DNA of 64,000 nucleotides from Pseudomonadota bacterium (GCA_021325365.1 JAJPHF010000026.1:1-64000); one strand, 5' to 3'; counted from the stretch's first letter, positions 50,331 to 58,760 are shown. The notes: generated from the sequence alone by a model not told the origin. A program made the numbers and translations.

Positions 50331-51374
50331 GTGAACGCGCCGCGACGATGGCGATTGTGCCTGAGCGTCCTGCTTGCCGGACTGCTGCTTCTCGGCGGTT
50401 TCCGCGCCGCCGCCGCTCGGCCCACAGGCCAAGTCGATGCGAACATCGTCGTGCAAATCACGAGTCCCCAGCCCGGGCAACGGCTGCAAGGGAGGGTGGA
50501 GATCACGGGCTTTGCCGCCGATCGCCGCAGCTCCGATGGCTCGGGGTTGAACCAGCGCGACGTGGCGCTATACCTGAATGACAGCACGGACCAGCGGAAT
50601 CTGTTCGACTACGCTGATACGGACGAGGCGAGCCCGGACGCCGCGGCCGCCTTGGGGCCGCAGTTCGCGGCAGTCGGCTTCGCGGATAGCTGGGAGACTT
50701 GCTCCTTCCCGCCGGGCCACTACCAGTTGATCGCCTGGGTGTCGAGCCTGGTCGTCCCGGGCGCGCGCAACTTCGCCAGCGTCGATGTGGAGGTCGCGCC
50801 CTGCCCCCCGGCGACCCTCATCCCGAACGATGCGTTCGCGACGAATCCCCAGGCGGCCAGCGTCAGTACCGAAACCACGGACGGCTACATGTACGGGCCG
50901 GTCTTTGCGGATTTTGCCGTCGGCCTCGATGCGCGCTGTGTGCGGGTCGACGTCGACTGCCGCTATGGGCTCGAATTCCGCCGAGTGCTCGGCAGCGGCA
51001 ACTCCGAGAGCGATAGCGCCTATGCCTTCTGGGTCGATCCGGCCGAAGGTATTTTCTGGTTGGAGTACTTCCCGCCGGGAAATGATCCGAACCGCCGGGT
51101 GGTCCTGGTGGACGATACGCCGACGCCGGCGATCCGGGCCGGCACGGCAACCAATCGGCTGGGGGTCATCGCCCAAGGGGAGTGGCTGCGGGTATTGGTG
51201 AATGGGGAGCTGGTCGGGGAGGCGCACGACAGCAGCCGGCCGTGGGGGATGATAAGCTGGCTGGGCGCGACCGGTGCCCGGGGGCGCACGGTGGAAGTCC
51301 AGTTCGCCAACTTGGTGATCGCGACGCCAGGGCCGCTCGATACCCTGGCACCCGTCCTCCGGGGGAACTCATGA
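50331..51374 (+). CDS. Secreted protein with a LamG-like domain shared with the kinase-like protein
   Basis: A 347-residue exported protein: signal peptide (LCLSVLLAGLLLLGGFRAAAA), a first domain with IVVQITSPQPGQRLQGRVEITGFAADRR (Ig-like, starting with Gly-x-V pattern) and DVALYLNDST, then from about residue 165 the sandwich domain. That domain carries YAFWVDPAEGIFWLEYF, IRAGTATNRLGVIAQGEWLRVLVNGELVGEAHD and ANLVI, strikingly parallel to the extracellular part of the kinase-like protein at 12,676 (SFIVDPNDGTFRLER, IRRGTQRNRLGVRAEGATITLLANGEVLAQVQD, DNLLI). GTG 50331 has GGAGGAGATC upstream, 6-10 bases away. Function unknown; carbohydrate or surface ligand binding likely. Confidence 0.65.
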   Translation: MNAPRRWRLCLSVLLAGLLLLGGFRAAAARPTGQVDANIVVQITSPQPGQRLQGRVEITGFAADRRSSDGSGLNQRDVALYLNDSTDQRNLFDYADTDEASPDAAAALGPQFAAVGFADSWETCSFPPGHYQLIAWVSSLVVPGARNFASVDVEVAPCPPATLIPNDAFATNPQAASVSTETTDGYMYGPVFADFAVGLDARCVRVDVDCRYGLEFRRVLGSGNSESDSAYAFWVDPAEGIFWLEYFPPGNDPNRRVVLVDDTPTPAIRAGTATNRLGVIAQGEWLRVLVNGELVGEAHDSSRPWGMISWLGATGARGRTVEVQFANLVIATPGPLDTLAPVLRGNS

Positions 51375-52064
51375 GCCTCGCCCAGCACTCTGGCTATGCC
51401 GCCGGGAGTGCAGTGGAACCGGGTGTCGCAAGGGTTTAGTCTCCCGGTAGCGCCGGGAGCAGCGAGCGGGCCGTAGTACCCCCGCGTGGAGCTGCCTCCC
51501 ACCAGGAAGTCCAGCAACCTCTGGCTCGGCTGGCGGCCGGCCCTTTCCACCGACAGCGGCCGCTCGGCAAACCGACTCCCGGTCCGGCTGTCCGTCCCGC
51601 AACGGCGCGGAGGGCACGGGACGGCCGGCCGTAGAGCGCGCTGCGATCCCGCGGTGAGCGGGCTCGACGCCCTCCAGGCGTCCAAAGGGCCACCGCCCCA
51701 CCCACGACTTCGCCAACTCGCGGCGCGGCCGCGCCGCGTTCCGGGCCGAGTCCTGCTGCCCGCGCCGGAGCGACCGCCCCAACCCCGCCGGGGGCTGTCG
51801 CAGGGCGAAACTGGTCGCTTACCAGTACGTGATCTCCTTCACAGTTAGGGAGTGATCTGAGTCATTGTAGCGGATGCTAGCAGTGTTACGATGTGGAAGA
51901 ACCACCGAGACGGGGCCGAGCTACCGAGAACATTGGGCGGGCGAACCGGATGTAACGCGATGGCCCTATAGTCCACGAAGCAGTTCATGCCACCGAGGAG
52001 AAATGCCAAAGCGACGCCGTGATTGGGGCGAGGTTCGCGGAATACCTGATGAGGAGGAGGCGCA
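51375..52064. other. Gene-free stretch of about 690 bases
   Basis: No convincing gene; open frames on both strands look random and GC-rich. Contains a possible promoter (51,865-51,892) for the following secreted protein and a TATAGT at 51,967-51,972 without a matching -35. Nothing else recognised. Confidence 0.4.
51865..51892 (+). promoter_or_regulatory. Possible promoter of the following secreted-protein gene
   Basis: TTGTAG (51865-51870), 16-base spacer, TACGAT (51887-51892). The start codon is about 170 bases downstream. Match is moderate. Confidence 0.35.
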
Positions 52065-52769
52065 GTGCATTACCTGGGCAGTGTGAGAGCCCTGATAGCC
52101 CTTGGGCGGCTCATCATCGCGCTGGCCGCGCTGCTGCTACTGAGGCCGGGCACGCCGCTCACGGCAGCCGCCGGAGGAGGCGGCGACGTCTACGTCCCGG
52201 GACCGGATGAGCTGAACGCGTGGTTCACGGCAACGCTATCCGGCTACACAGTCACGCCCGTGCCCGGCTCCAGCGATGAATGGGACGCCGTCGGGCACTA
52301 CTCGGTCCAGTACGGCGGCGAGTCGCCGGAAATCGCGCTCACCATCTCGGCCTCCGTGCTCGCCACCAGCGACGAGGCGAGGCAGTTTTATCAAAGCGTG
52401 GCACAGCGTCTGGAAATCGGCAACAACTCGCGCCGCGGTGGGGACAGAGTGGAGGCGGCACGGGAGTATGGAGTGGACGAGCTGCGGGCCTTCTTTCGGA
52501 TCTACACGGACCCGGCGGGGCACCGTGTCAGCAGCTACGCCCACCTCGGACGCGCGGGCCGTGTGGTCATGCTAGTGGAGGCGAACGGCGATCCGATGCC
52601 CGCAGTACGCGACGTATCGGGTCATCACCCGGGGGTCGTGCCTGTAGTAGCGAGCGGCGATCCGGCACCCGACGATGGCGACTGGGTGGCTAATGACCGC
52701 GCCCTCGTCTTGGTGCGCACCTTCGATCTCGTGGTCGAGAAGCTGCACGGGTCCCCCGCTCTGCCCTGA
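52065..52769 (+). CDS. Secreted hypothetical protein
   Basis: A 234-residue exported protein of unknown function. Residues 1-35 look like a signal peptide with a hydrophobic core LIIALAALLLL. The mature part is a small mixed alpha/beta domain, with VYVPGPDELNAWFTATLSG, EWDAVGHYSVQYGGESPEIALTISASVLATSDEARQFYQSVAQRL and FFRIYTDPAGHRVSSYAHLGRAGRVVMLVEANGD. No family recognised; the shape resembles small lipid- or metal-binding exported proteins but that is weak. GTG 52065 has a strong GAGGAGGAGG site. Confidence 0.6.
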   Translation: MHYLGSVRALIALGRLIIALAALLLLRPGTPLTAAAGGGGDVYVPGPDELNAWFTATLSGYTVTPVPGSSDEWDAVGHYSVQYGGESPEIALTISASVLATSDEARQFYQSVAQRLEIGNNSRRGGDRVEAAREYGVDELRAFFRIYTDPAGHRVSSYAHLGRAGRVVMLVEANGDPMPAVRDVSGHHPGVVPVVASGDPAPDDGDWVANDRALVLVRTFDLVVEKLHGSPALP

Positions 52770-53110
52770 TAGGGGGGGTGCTAAACGCTTACCGGGCGTC
52801 TAGCGCGGCGGCTGTGCGGATAGCGGGGCGGAGGACCGGCAACAAGGGTCAAAGTCGCCGCGGCGGGGTGGCCAACGCAGTTGGGGGAGCAGTCCCGTCA
52901 GCGCGCGGCCGGCGCCGCGCGCCGCCCCGGCGCTCCAGGGGAGCCGGGCGGCGCGCCGCCGGGCCACTGGCCGCCCGGCACGGAGGCAGCGGCGGCGGCC
53001 ACGCGGGGCCGGCGGCAGGGGCCTGCGTGCTGCTCCCCACTCGGCGGGGGTGGGTGAACACCTACCATCGTGTCTCCTCGGCGCGTAGAGCGCATTATCA
53101 GTAGCCGCAC
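52770..53110. other. Gene-free stretch upstream of a terminator
   Basis: About 340 bases of very GC-rich DNA with no believable gene or repeat. It separates the secreted protein from the convergent sigma-factor gene. Confidence 0.4.
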
Positions 53111-53140
53111 GAAGGCCCTCCCCAACCGAGGAGGGCCTTC
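53111..53140. terminator. Rho-independent-type hairpin between convergent genes
   Basis: GAAGGCCCTCC (53111-53121) pairs perfectly with GGAGGGCCTTC (53130-53140), 11-bp stem and 8-base loop. It lies 20 bases beyond the sigma-factor stop on the minus strand. There is no clear T run, so termination efficiency is uncertain. Confidence 0.7.
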
Positions 53141-53161
53141 GACGCTAGCTAGCGGCTGAAA

Positions 53162-54136
53162 TCAGGCGGCGTAGGTGCGGAGGTCGCCGGCGCTGCGGCG
53201 TAGCCGGTGCAGCCCCGCCGCCTCGAGCTGGCGCGCGCGCTCGCCGCTGATGCCAAGCTGCTGCCCGACCTCGCGCAGCGTGTGCGGACGGCCGTCTTCG
53301 AGGCCGAAGCGCAGCCGCAGCACGGCGCTCTGCGCCGGCTCCAGCGTGTCGAGCGCCGCCGCCACCGCGCGACGCAGGTCGGCGCGCTCGGCAGCGTCCT
53401 CGGTGGGCGGCAGGTCCTCGTCGGACACCAGCTCGCCCAGCGTGTCGCCGTCCTCGCCAAGCTCCAGGTCGAGCGACAGCGGCTCGCGCGCCGCCGCCTG
53501 CGCTAGCTCGACCTGATCGACCGGCACGCCCAGCTCGGCCGCGATCTCGGCCGGCCGCGCCTCGCGGCCCAGCCGCTGCTCGACGGCGCTCGCCGCCTTG
53601 CCGAGCCGCCCCAGCAGCTCGATCAGGTGTACCGGCAGGCGCACCGTGCGCGCCTGGTCGGCCACCGCGCGGCTGATCGCCTGGCGAATCCACCAGTAGG
53701 CGTAGGTGCTGGAGCGGTAGCCGCGCTCGGGGTCGTACTTGTCGACCGCCCGGAACAGCCCCAGGTTGCCCTCCTGGATCAAGTCGCCGAGCGGCAGCCC
53801 GCGCCCGAGGTAGCGGCGCGCCACGCTCACGACGAGGCGCAGGTTCGCCTCGATGAGCCGCTTGCGCGCCGCCTCGCCGGCGGCCACGTCGGCCTCCAGC
53901 GCCGTGCGCGTCTCGCCCTCCAGCGCCTCGCTGATCAGGCGCTCGGCGGCCCGCGCGCCTGCGCCCACGGCCCGCGCGAGGGTGACCTCCTCCTCGGCGG
54001 TCAGGAGCGGGGTGGCCGCGGCCTCCGACATGTACAGGCGCAGCAGCTCGTCGCGCGCCGGCATCTCGCGCACGGACTCGCTCTCGCTCGGCGTTGGCCG
54101 GGTCTCTTCCAGCACTGCAGTTCGATTCGTCGCCAC
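53162..54136 (-). CDS. RpoD-like sigma-70 family sigma factor
   Basis: A 324-residue sigma factor, regions 1.2 to 4. Region 1.2 ARDELLRLYMSEAAATPLLTAEEEVTLARAV; region 2 LIEANLRLVVSVARRYLGRGLPLGDLIQEGNLGLFRAVDKYDPERGYRSSTYAYWWIRQAISRAV; region 3 QARTVRLPVHLIELLGRL; region 4.2 TLREVGQQLGISGERARQLEAAGLHRLR. These are the primary/group 2 sigma features; the core-binding stretch is near the usual GYKFSTYAYWWIRQ, with RSSTY here. Size is below a principal RpoD, so it is probably an alternative group 2 factor. GTG 54136 follows GGGAGTAGGAGA. Promoter at 54,295-54,323, terminator behind the gene. Confidence 0.88.
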   Translation of the reverse strand: MATNRTAVLEETRPTPSESESVREMPARDELLRLYMSEAAATPLLTAEEEVTLARAVGAGARAAERLISEALEGETRTALEADVAAGEAARKRLIEANLRLVVSVARRYLGRGLPLGDLIQEGNLGLFRAVDKYDPERGYRSSTYAYWWIRQAISRAVADQARTVRLPVHLIELLGRLGKAASAVEQRLGREARPAEIAAELGVPVDQVELAQAAAREPLSLDLELGEDGDTLGELVSDEDLPPTEDAAERADLRRAVAAALDTLEPAQSAVLRLRFGLEDGRPHTLREVGQQLGISGERARQLEAAGLHRLRRSAGDLRTYAA

Positions 54137-54294
54137 TCTCCTACTCCCGTTCCCGGCCTCGGCGGCTCGCGTCCGGGCCGCCCTATCGCCGAAGCTGTCT
54201 GGTCCCGCAGACACGTCGCGCCAGCAGCCCCCATCGCGGAAGCGCCGGCGCCAAAACGCCCTCACCCGGGCGTAGCACTTTTCGTTCCAGAATC

Positions 54295-54323
54295 ATTTTA
54301 TCGCAGAGGCTTACTTTTTGCAA
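54295..54323 (-). promoter_or_regulatory. Predicted sigma70-type promoter of the sigma-factor gene
   Basis: On the minus strand TTGCAA (54318-54323), a 17-base spacer and TAAAAT (54295-54300). Start would be near 54,288, leaving a 150-base leader before the GTG. This is among the better consensus promoters in the window. The gap 54,137-54,564 holds no gene. Confidence 0.6.
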
Positions 54324-54564
54324 GTCCGTTCGGAGCGGTTAGTCACCTCCACGGTTAGATTATCGCTCATGGAAAAGCGAGCGGCCACAATTCTGCGTGC
54401 CCGATGCGGCACGTGTCCCTGCAAGAATCGGGCCACCGCTCCGACCTGCACTCGCCGCCAGATGGCGCTAGCCCGCGCGCCGGGTTCCGTATATCATGGG
54501 GGCCAGTGCGGGCGGCCTGGCAATGCGTGGACTGCATCGCCGCATCGTCCGGAGGAGGCTGGTC

Positions 54565-55251
54565 GTGCCCGATCTGCTGACGCCCGAGCAGATGGCCTGC
54601 CGCGTGGCGGCCGAGCTGCAAGATGGCCATTACGTGAACCTCGGCTTTGGCCTGCCGCTGCTGGTGGGCAACCATCTGCCGCCGGGCCGCGACGTGCTGA
54701 TCCACACCGAAAACGGCATGATCGGCGTTGGGCCGCTCGCTCGCCCCGGCGAGGAGGATCCCGACCTGGTCAACGCCGGCAAGCAGTTCGTCACGGAGCT
54801 GCCGGGCGCGGCCTACTTCCAGCAGAGCGACTCGTTCGCCATGATCCGCGGCGGCCACATCGACGTGAGCATCCTCGGCGCGTATCAGGTGGCGGCAAAC
54901 GGCGACCTGGCGAACTGGGTCGTGCCCGGCGAGCGCATCCCGCGCGTGGGCGGCGCGATGGACCTGGCGGCGGGCGCGCGGCGCGTGATCGTGATGATGA
55001 CCCACCTCACCCGGCGCGGCGAGGCGAAGCTGCTGGAGCGCTGCACGCTGCCCCTCACGGGCGTGCGCTGCGTGGACCTGGTGGTGACGGACATGGCGGT
55101 CGTGGCCGTGACCCCCGCGGGCTTCGAGCTGCGCGAGGTGGCGCCGGGCTGGTCGGCCGCCGACGTGCAGGAGCGGAGCGGCGCCCCGCTCCGCCTGAGC
55201 CCCGCGCTGCGCGAGATACCGGTCGAGCTACTGAGCGGGAGCGTGCGATGA
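54565..55251 (+). CDS. 3-oxoacid CoA-transferase-type subunit B
   Basis: A 228-residue class I CoA-transferase beta subunit. It opens LLTPEQMACRVAAELQDGHYVNLGFGLPLLVGNHLP and has HTENGMIGVGP (ENG, catalytic Glu), QFVTELPGAAYFQQSDSFAMIRGGHIDVSILGAYQVAANGDLANWVVPG, and CTLPLTGVRCVDLVVTDMAVV, the complete subunit B pattern. GTG 54565 follows GGAGGAGGCTGGTC; upstream frame to 54,496 is not conserved. It forms an operon of four genes (subunit B, amidohydrolase, subunit A, AMDase-like), with the amidohydrolase overlapping by 4 bases. CoA donor and acceptor unknown; splitting of A and B by an amidohydrolase is unusual. Confidence 0.88.
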   Translation: MPDLLTPEQMACRVAAELQDGHYVNLGFGLPLLVGNHLPPGRDVLIHTENGMIGVGPLARPGEEDPDLVNAGKQFVTELPGAAYFQQSDSFAMIRGGHIDVSILGAYQVAANGDLANWVVPGERIPRVGGAMDLAAGARRVIVMMTHLTRRGEAKLLERCTLPLTGVRCVDLVVTDMAVVAVTPAGFELREVAPGWSAADVQERSGAPLRLSPALREIPVELLSGSVR

Positions 55252-56117
55252 CCATGGACATTCGCGGCCGCACCCTGCGCGGCATCGACGTGCACACCCA
55301 CGTGCCGCGGCGCGGCGGCCTAGCCGCCGATCCCCGCAGCGGCCAGAAAGCGGAGTACTTCAAGAGCCCCACCCTCGGCATGACCGTCGAGGAGATGGCC
55401 GAGCTGTACCGCAAGCTGGAGATGATCGCCGTTGTCTTCGACGTGGACAAGGAGACGACGACCAGCGACCCGTTCGAGGGCAACGACTACGTGGCCGAGG
55501 TGATGCGCCGCTACCCCGACGTGTTCATCGGCTGGGCCAGCGTGGACCCGTGGAAGGGCCAGGCGGGCGTGCAGGAGCTGGAGCGCTCGGTCACGGAGCT
55601 AGGGCTCAGCGGCCTGAAGCTGCACCCGATCACGCAGGCGTTCTTCCCGAACGACGAGCGCTTCTATCCCCTGTATGCGAAGGCCGACGAGCTGGGCATC
55701 CCCGTCATTTTCCACACGGGCCACACGGGCATCGGCGCCGGCACCCCCGGCGGCACCGGCCTGAAGCTCAAGCACAGCCGGCCGATCTACCTCGACGACG
55801 TGGCGGCCGACTTCCCGAACCTGACGATCATCGGCGCCCACCCGTCCTGGCCCTGGCAGGACGAGATGCTGTCCGTGGCGCTCCACAAGGCCAACGTCTA
55901 CATCGATCTGTCCGGCTGGTCGCCCAAGTACTTCTCGCCGTCGCTCATCCAGTACGCGAATACCCTGCTCCAGAACAAGGTGCTGTTCGGCTCCGACTTC
56001 CCGGTCATCAGTCCCGAGCGCTGGCTGGCCGACTTCGCGGCCGCCCCCTTCCGCGACGAGGTGCGCCCGAAGATCCTGCTCGAGAACGCGAAGCGCGTGC
56101 TCAAGCTCGAAGCCTAG
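55248..56117 (+). CDS. Amidohydrolase-family (COG2159-type) hydrolase or decarboxylase
   Basis: A 289-residue metal-dependent TIM-barrel protein. RGIDVHTHVPRRGG carries the HxH site; EMIAVVFDVDKETT, IGWASVDPWKGQAGVQELERSV, GLSGLKLHPITQAFFPNDERFYPLYAKADELGIPVIFHTGHTGIG (Lys and His ligands), DFPNLTIIGAHPSWPWQDEMLSVALHKANVYIDLSGWSP and LFGSDFPVISPERWL (Asp) are the COG2159/ACMSD-like motifs. Members include hydrolases and non-oxidative decarboxylases such as gamma-resorcylate decarboxylase. ATG 55248 overlaps the CoA-transferase B stop. Embedded between CoA-transferase subunits, it may act on the same acid substrate. Confidence 0.85.
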   Translation: MTMDIRGRTLRGIDVHTHVPRRGGLAADPRSGQKAEYFKSPTLGMTVEEMAELYRKLEMIAVVFDVDKETTTSDPFEGNDYVAEVMRRYPDVFIGWASVDPWKGQAGVQELERSVTELGLSGLKLHPITQAFFPNDERFYPLYAKADELGIPVIFHTGHTGIGAGTPGGTGLKLKHSRPIYLDDVAADFPNLTIIGAHPSWPWQDEMLSVALHKANVYIDLSGWSPKYFSPSLIQYANTLLQNKVLFGSDFPVISPERWLADFAAAPFRDEVRPKILLENAKRVLKLEA

Positions 56118-56132
56118 CCGCGGGAGCGAGCG

Positions 56133-56810
56133 ATGAACAAGGTCTACCCGTCCGCCGACGCCGCGGTGGCCGACGTGCCGGACGGCGCGACGATCATGGT
56201 CGGCGGCTTCGGCAGCGCCGGGGTGCCCGAGACGCTGGTACGGGCCTTGGCGGCGCGGCCGGTGCGCGGCCTGGTGCTGGTGAGCAACGGCACCGGCGAG
56301 GGCGAGAGCGGGCTGGTGCACCTTATCCGCAACCGGCAGGTGCGCAAGGTGCTCGTGTCGTTCCCGGCGCCGGGCCGCTCGCCCGACTTCGAGGCGCAGT
56401 ACACCGCCGGCGAGATCGAGCTGGAGCTGGTGCCCCAGGGCACCCTGGCCGAGCGCATCCGCGCCGGCGGCGCGGGCGTCGCGGCGTTCTACACGCCGAC
56501 CGGCGTCGGCACGCCGCTCGCCGAGGGCAAGGAGCAGCGCGAGTTCGGCGGGCGTATGCACCTCCTCGAGCATGGTCTGCGCGCTGACTTCGCGTTGATC
56601 CGCGCCGAGCGCGCCGATCCGTGGGGCAATCTCGTCTACCGCAAGACCGGCCGCAACTTCAACCCGATGATGGCAACCGCCGCGCGCGTCACCATCGCCG
56701 AGGTCGAGGCGATCGTGCCGGTGGGCAGCCTCGACCCGGAGGCCGTCGTCACGCCGAGCATTTTCGTGCACCGTGTCGTGCTGGCGCCGCGCCAGCGAGA
56801 GGGAGGGTAA
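56133..56810 (+). CDS. 3-oxoacid CoA-transferase-type subunit A
   Basis: A 225-residue class I CoA-transferase alpha subunit: NKVYPSADAAVADVPDGATIMVGGFGSAGVPETLVRAL (the GGFG-x-x-G-x-P glycine loop), LVLVSNGTGEGESGLVHLI, VRKVLVSFPAPGRSPDFEAQY, ELELVPQGTLAERIRAGGAGVAAFYTPTGVGTPLAEGKEQREFGG and KTGRNFNPMMATAA. Complementary to subunit B 1.3 kb upstream in the same operon. Start ATG 56133 has GGGAGCGAGCG upstream. It ends next to the AMDase-like gene (1-base gap). Acceptor acid not known; the operon composition points to an arylmalonate- or arylacetate-like acid, which is inference. Confidence 0.87.
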   Translation: MNKVYPSADAAVADVPDGATIMVGGFGSAGVPETLVRALAARPVRGLVLVSNGTGEGESGLVHLIRNRQVRKVLVSFPAPGRSPDFEAQYTAGEIELELVPQGTLAERIRAGGAGVAAFYTPTGVGTPLAEGKEQREFGGRMHLLEHGLRADFALIRAERADPWGNLVYRKTGRNFNPMMATAARVTIAEVEAIVPVGSLDPEAVVTPSIFVHRVVLAPRQREGG

Positions 56811-56811
56811 C

Positions 56812-57552
56812 GTGAGCGGTGAGCCAATCGTCGGTCTGGTAACCCCCGGCGGCGAGGCGGCCGTCCCGGCCGAGGCTGAGCTGTACCCTGGCGTGCGCTT
56901 CATCACGGCGGGGCTGGGCCTCCAGCGGCTGACGCCCGCCGGCTACGACGCCGTCATCGACGGCATCGTCGAGCGCGCGGAAGCGCTCGCCGCGCGGGGC
57001 GCGGTGGCGATCGGCGTCAGCGGCACGTCGCTGACCTTCTACCGCGGCTACGCTTTCCATGAGCAGCTCAAGGAGAGCGTTCGCACCGCAACCGGCCTCC
57101 CCGTCACGACGATGAGCACGGGCGTCGTGGACGGCCTGCGCACGTTCGGCGTCAAGCGGGTCGCCGTCGGCACCGCCTATGCCGACGAGGTCAACCGGCG
57201 CCTGCGCCAGTTCCTGACGGACTCCGGCTTCGAGGTGCTGACGCTAGAGGGCCTGGGCCTGGAGGACTTCGGCGCGCCCGGCCAGGTCACGGAAGACGAG
57301 ATCGTGGCGCTCGGCGAACGCGCCTGCTCGACGGCCCAGGCCGCGACCGGGGCGGCCCCCGACGGGCTGCTCATCTCGTGTGGCGGCCTCCGCACGCTGG
57401 AGCTTACGGCTACGCTCGAAGACTCCTGCGGCGTGCCTGTGGTGTCGAGCCGCCCGGCGTTCATGTGGTCGGTGGCGCGCCTGGTGGGCCAGGCGCAGCC
57501 CGTGCAGGGCTACGGCCGGCTGCTCGCGCAGGGCGCTGGCGCGGCCGCCTGA
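56812..57552 (+). CDS. Arylmalonate-decarboxylase-like protein
   Basis: A 246-residue Asp/Glu-racemase-superfamily protein. It follows the arylmalonate decarboxylase (AMDase) pattern: LYPGVRFITAGLGLQRLTPAGYDAVID, GVSGTSLTFYRGYAFHEQL (Gly71, Thr72, Ser73), TTMSTGVVDGLRTFGVKRVAVGTAYADEVNRRL (Tyr123) and LLISCGGLRTLEL (Cys190). AMDase uses Gly74, Thr75, Ser76, Tyr126 and Cys188, all kept here; a racemase would have Cys at the first position. The protein is therefore predicted to remove CO2 from a prochiral malonate, not to racemise. GTG 56812 has GGGAGGG directly upstream. Last gene of the CoA-transferase operon. Confidence 0.8.
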   Translation: MSGEPIVGLVTPGGEAAVPAEAELYPGVRFITAGLGLQRLTPAGYDAVIDGIVERAEALAARGAVAIGVSGTSLTFYRGYAFHEQLKESVRTATGLPVTTMSTGVVDGLRTFGVKRVAVGTAYADEVNRRLRQFLTDSGFEVLTLEGLGLEDFGAPGQVTEDEIVALGERACSTAQAATGAAPDGLLISCGGLRTLELTATLEDSCGVPVVSSRPAFMWSVARLVGQAQPVQGYGRLLAQGAGAAA

Positions 57553-57553
57553 C

Positions 57554-57697
57554 CTCTCTCCCCACAAGAGAGGGGGAGCCGGGGAGGACCTAACCCCCCT
57601 GCCGGCCTTCCCCGCGAAGGAAGGGGGAGAGGACGCCGGGGTGGCTCCGCCGGAAGGCCCCCGTCCCCCTATGGGGGAAGGGGGTGGGGGGAAGGGG
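57554..57697. repeat. C/G-tract palindromic repeat block
   Basis: Several C-tract/G-tract hairpins in a row (CCTCTCTCCCCACAAGAGAG, CCTTCCCCGCGAAGGAAGGG, CCCCCTATGGGGGAAGGGGG) between convergent genes. Related in style to the units at 11,655, 21,024 and 41,024. Probably a terminator region for the operon ending at 57,552. Confidence 0.5.
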
Positions 57698-58186
57698 TCA
57701 CCCCGCGCGCTCCACGACCACGGCGGTGCCATACGCCAGCACCTCGGTCGCGCCCGGCGCCACCTCGTTGGCGTCGTACCGCATGCCTACCACGGCGTTC
57801 GCACCGATTCCCAGGGCGTGGCGCACCATGATCTCGTACGCCTCCTCGCGCGCCTGCTCGCACAGCTCGGTGTACAGCGTGATGTTGCCGCCCACGATCT
57901 GCTGGAGGCTGGCGCCGATCCCGCCGACGACGCCGCGGCTGCGGACCGTGATGCCGCGCACGATCCCCAGGTACTGCACGATTCGATAGCCCACGAAGTC
58001 GCCGCCGGTGGTCACGAGCACCGCCGGCGGCATGCCCACCGCCTCGGCGTGTGCGGGGTGGCCGACGAGGGCGGCGCCACAGCGGCTGCACGTGCTCGCC
58101 GTAGGCGGATTCAAGGTGCCGCACATTTGGCACGGTTCGTCCGGCGGCGCAGCCGGCGCCGAGTCGGGAGGGTGCGCGCTGGCCAT
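57698..58186 (-). CDS. YbjQ-family (UPF0145) protein with N-terminal zinc ribbon
   Basis: A 162-residue protein. Residues about 18-40 hold CQMCGTLNPPTASTCSRCGAAL, a double CxxC zinc ribbon. The rest is UPF0145/YbjQ (GYRIVQYLGIVRGITVRSRGVVGGIGASLQQIVGGNITLYTELCEQAREEAYEIMVRHALGIGANAVVGMRYDANEV), which assembles as pentamers and is described as putative heavy-metal binding. ATG 58186 follows GAGAGGAC. The zinc ribbon fusion is uncommon relative to the bare YbjQ. It lies about 15 bases after the DUF123 gene on the same strand. Confidence 0.85.
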   Translation of the reverse strand: MASAHPPDSAPAAPPDEPCQMCGTLNPPTASTCSRCGAALVGHPAHAEAVGMPPAVLVTTGGDFVGYRIVQYLGIVRGITVRSRGVVGGIGASLQQIVGGNITLYTELCEQAREEAYEIMVRHALGIGANAVVGMRYDANEVAPGATEVLAYGTAVVVERAG

Positions 58187-58199
58187 CGCTATGTCCTCT

Positions 58200-58760
58200 C
58201 TAAGCGAGCGGCGTATCTGACACGGTGGCGGATGACGCTCTCGCCTCACGAGCAGAGCTGGGTGCGGCGTATTGCCCCAGGATGGGCTGCGCTGGGACCA
58301 TCTCTTCCGGTAGTGGACGGGCGAGCGACAGCCGCGTGAGGCCGGGCCAAAGCCCGGCCAGCGGCGGCCGGCGAGGGAACGAGACGAGGTGGCCGGGGCA
58401 GCGACAGTCCGAGCTGCCGAAGCCCGTGCACCGGGCGGCGCCCGGCAAGCCAGCGAGCGCCGCCGCCAGCGCGCACTCTGCGCGGGCGCTCCCCAGCACC
58501 ACCCACAGCTCCGCCAGTCGGCCGGCACGGCGCAGCACGTCCACGTGCCAGCGGACCGGGCGGCCCGGCGCCAGGTGATGCCGCAGGCGGGCGCCCAGGC
58601 CGCCCCGCGCGCTGCCGGCGTAGACGTGCCAGCCCCTTGCGAAGCGCCGCGCGCCCAGGCGTCCCACCGTCAAGACCGCGCTGTGATCGGTGCGGATCAC
58701 CAGCAGGTAGCTCCCCGGCGCGGGCGGGACCCCCGCCGCCGGCTCAGGCGGGGACCCCAC
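58200..58760 (-). CDS. DUF123/GIY-YIG-type endonuclease-related protein
   Basis: A 186-residue protein; residues about 15-130 fit DUF123, a GIY-YIG nuclease superfamily member often fused to endonuclease III-like domains. LTVGRLGARRFARGWHVYAGSARGGLGARLRHHLAPGRPVRWHVDVL contains the two beta strands and the Arg, and ECALAAALAGLPGAARCTGFGSSDCRCPGHLVSF the Cys-rich end. The last 50 residues are not conserved in any family I know. The GTG start 58760 has GGAGCCCA upstream and overlaps the maleate-isomerase-like gene stop by 17 bases. Likely role in DNA repair or processing, by family only. Confidence 0.75.
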   Translation of the reverse strand: MGSPPEPAAGVPPAPGSYLLVIRTDHSAVLTVGRLGARRFARGWHVYAGSARGGLGARLRHHLAPGRPVRWHVDVLRRAGRLAELWVVLGSARAECALAAALAGLPGAARCTGFGSSDCRCPGHLVSFPRRPPLAGLWPGLTRLSLARPLPEEMVPAQPILGQYAAPSSAREARASSATVSDTPLA

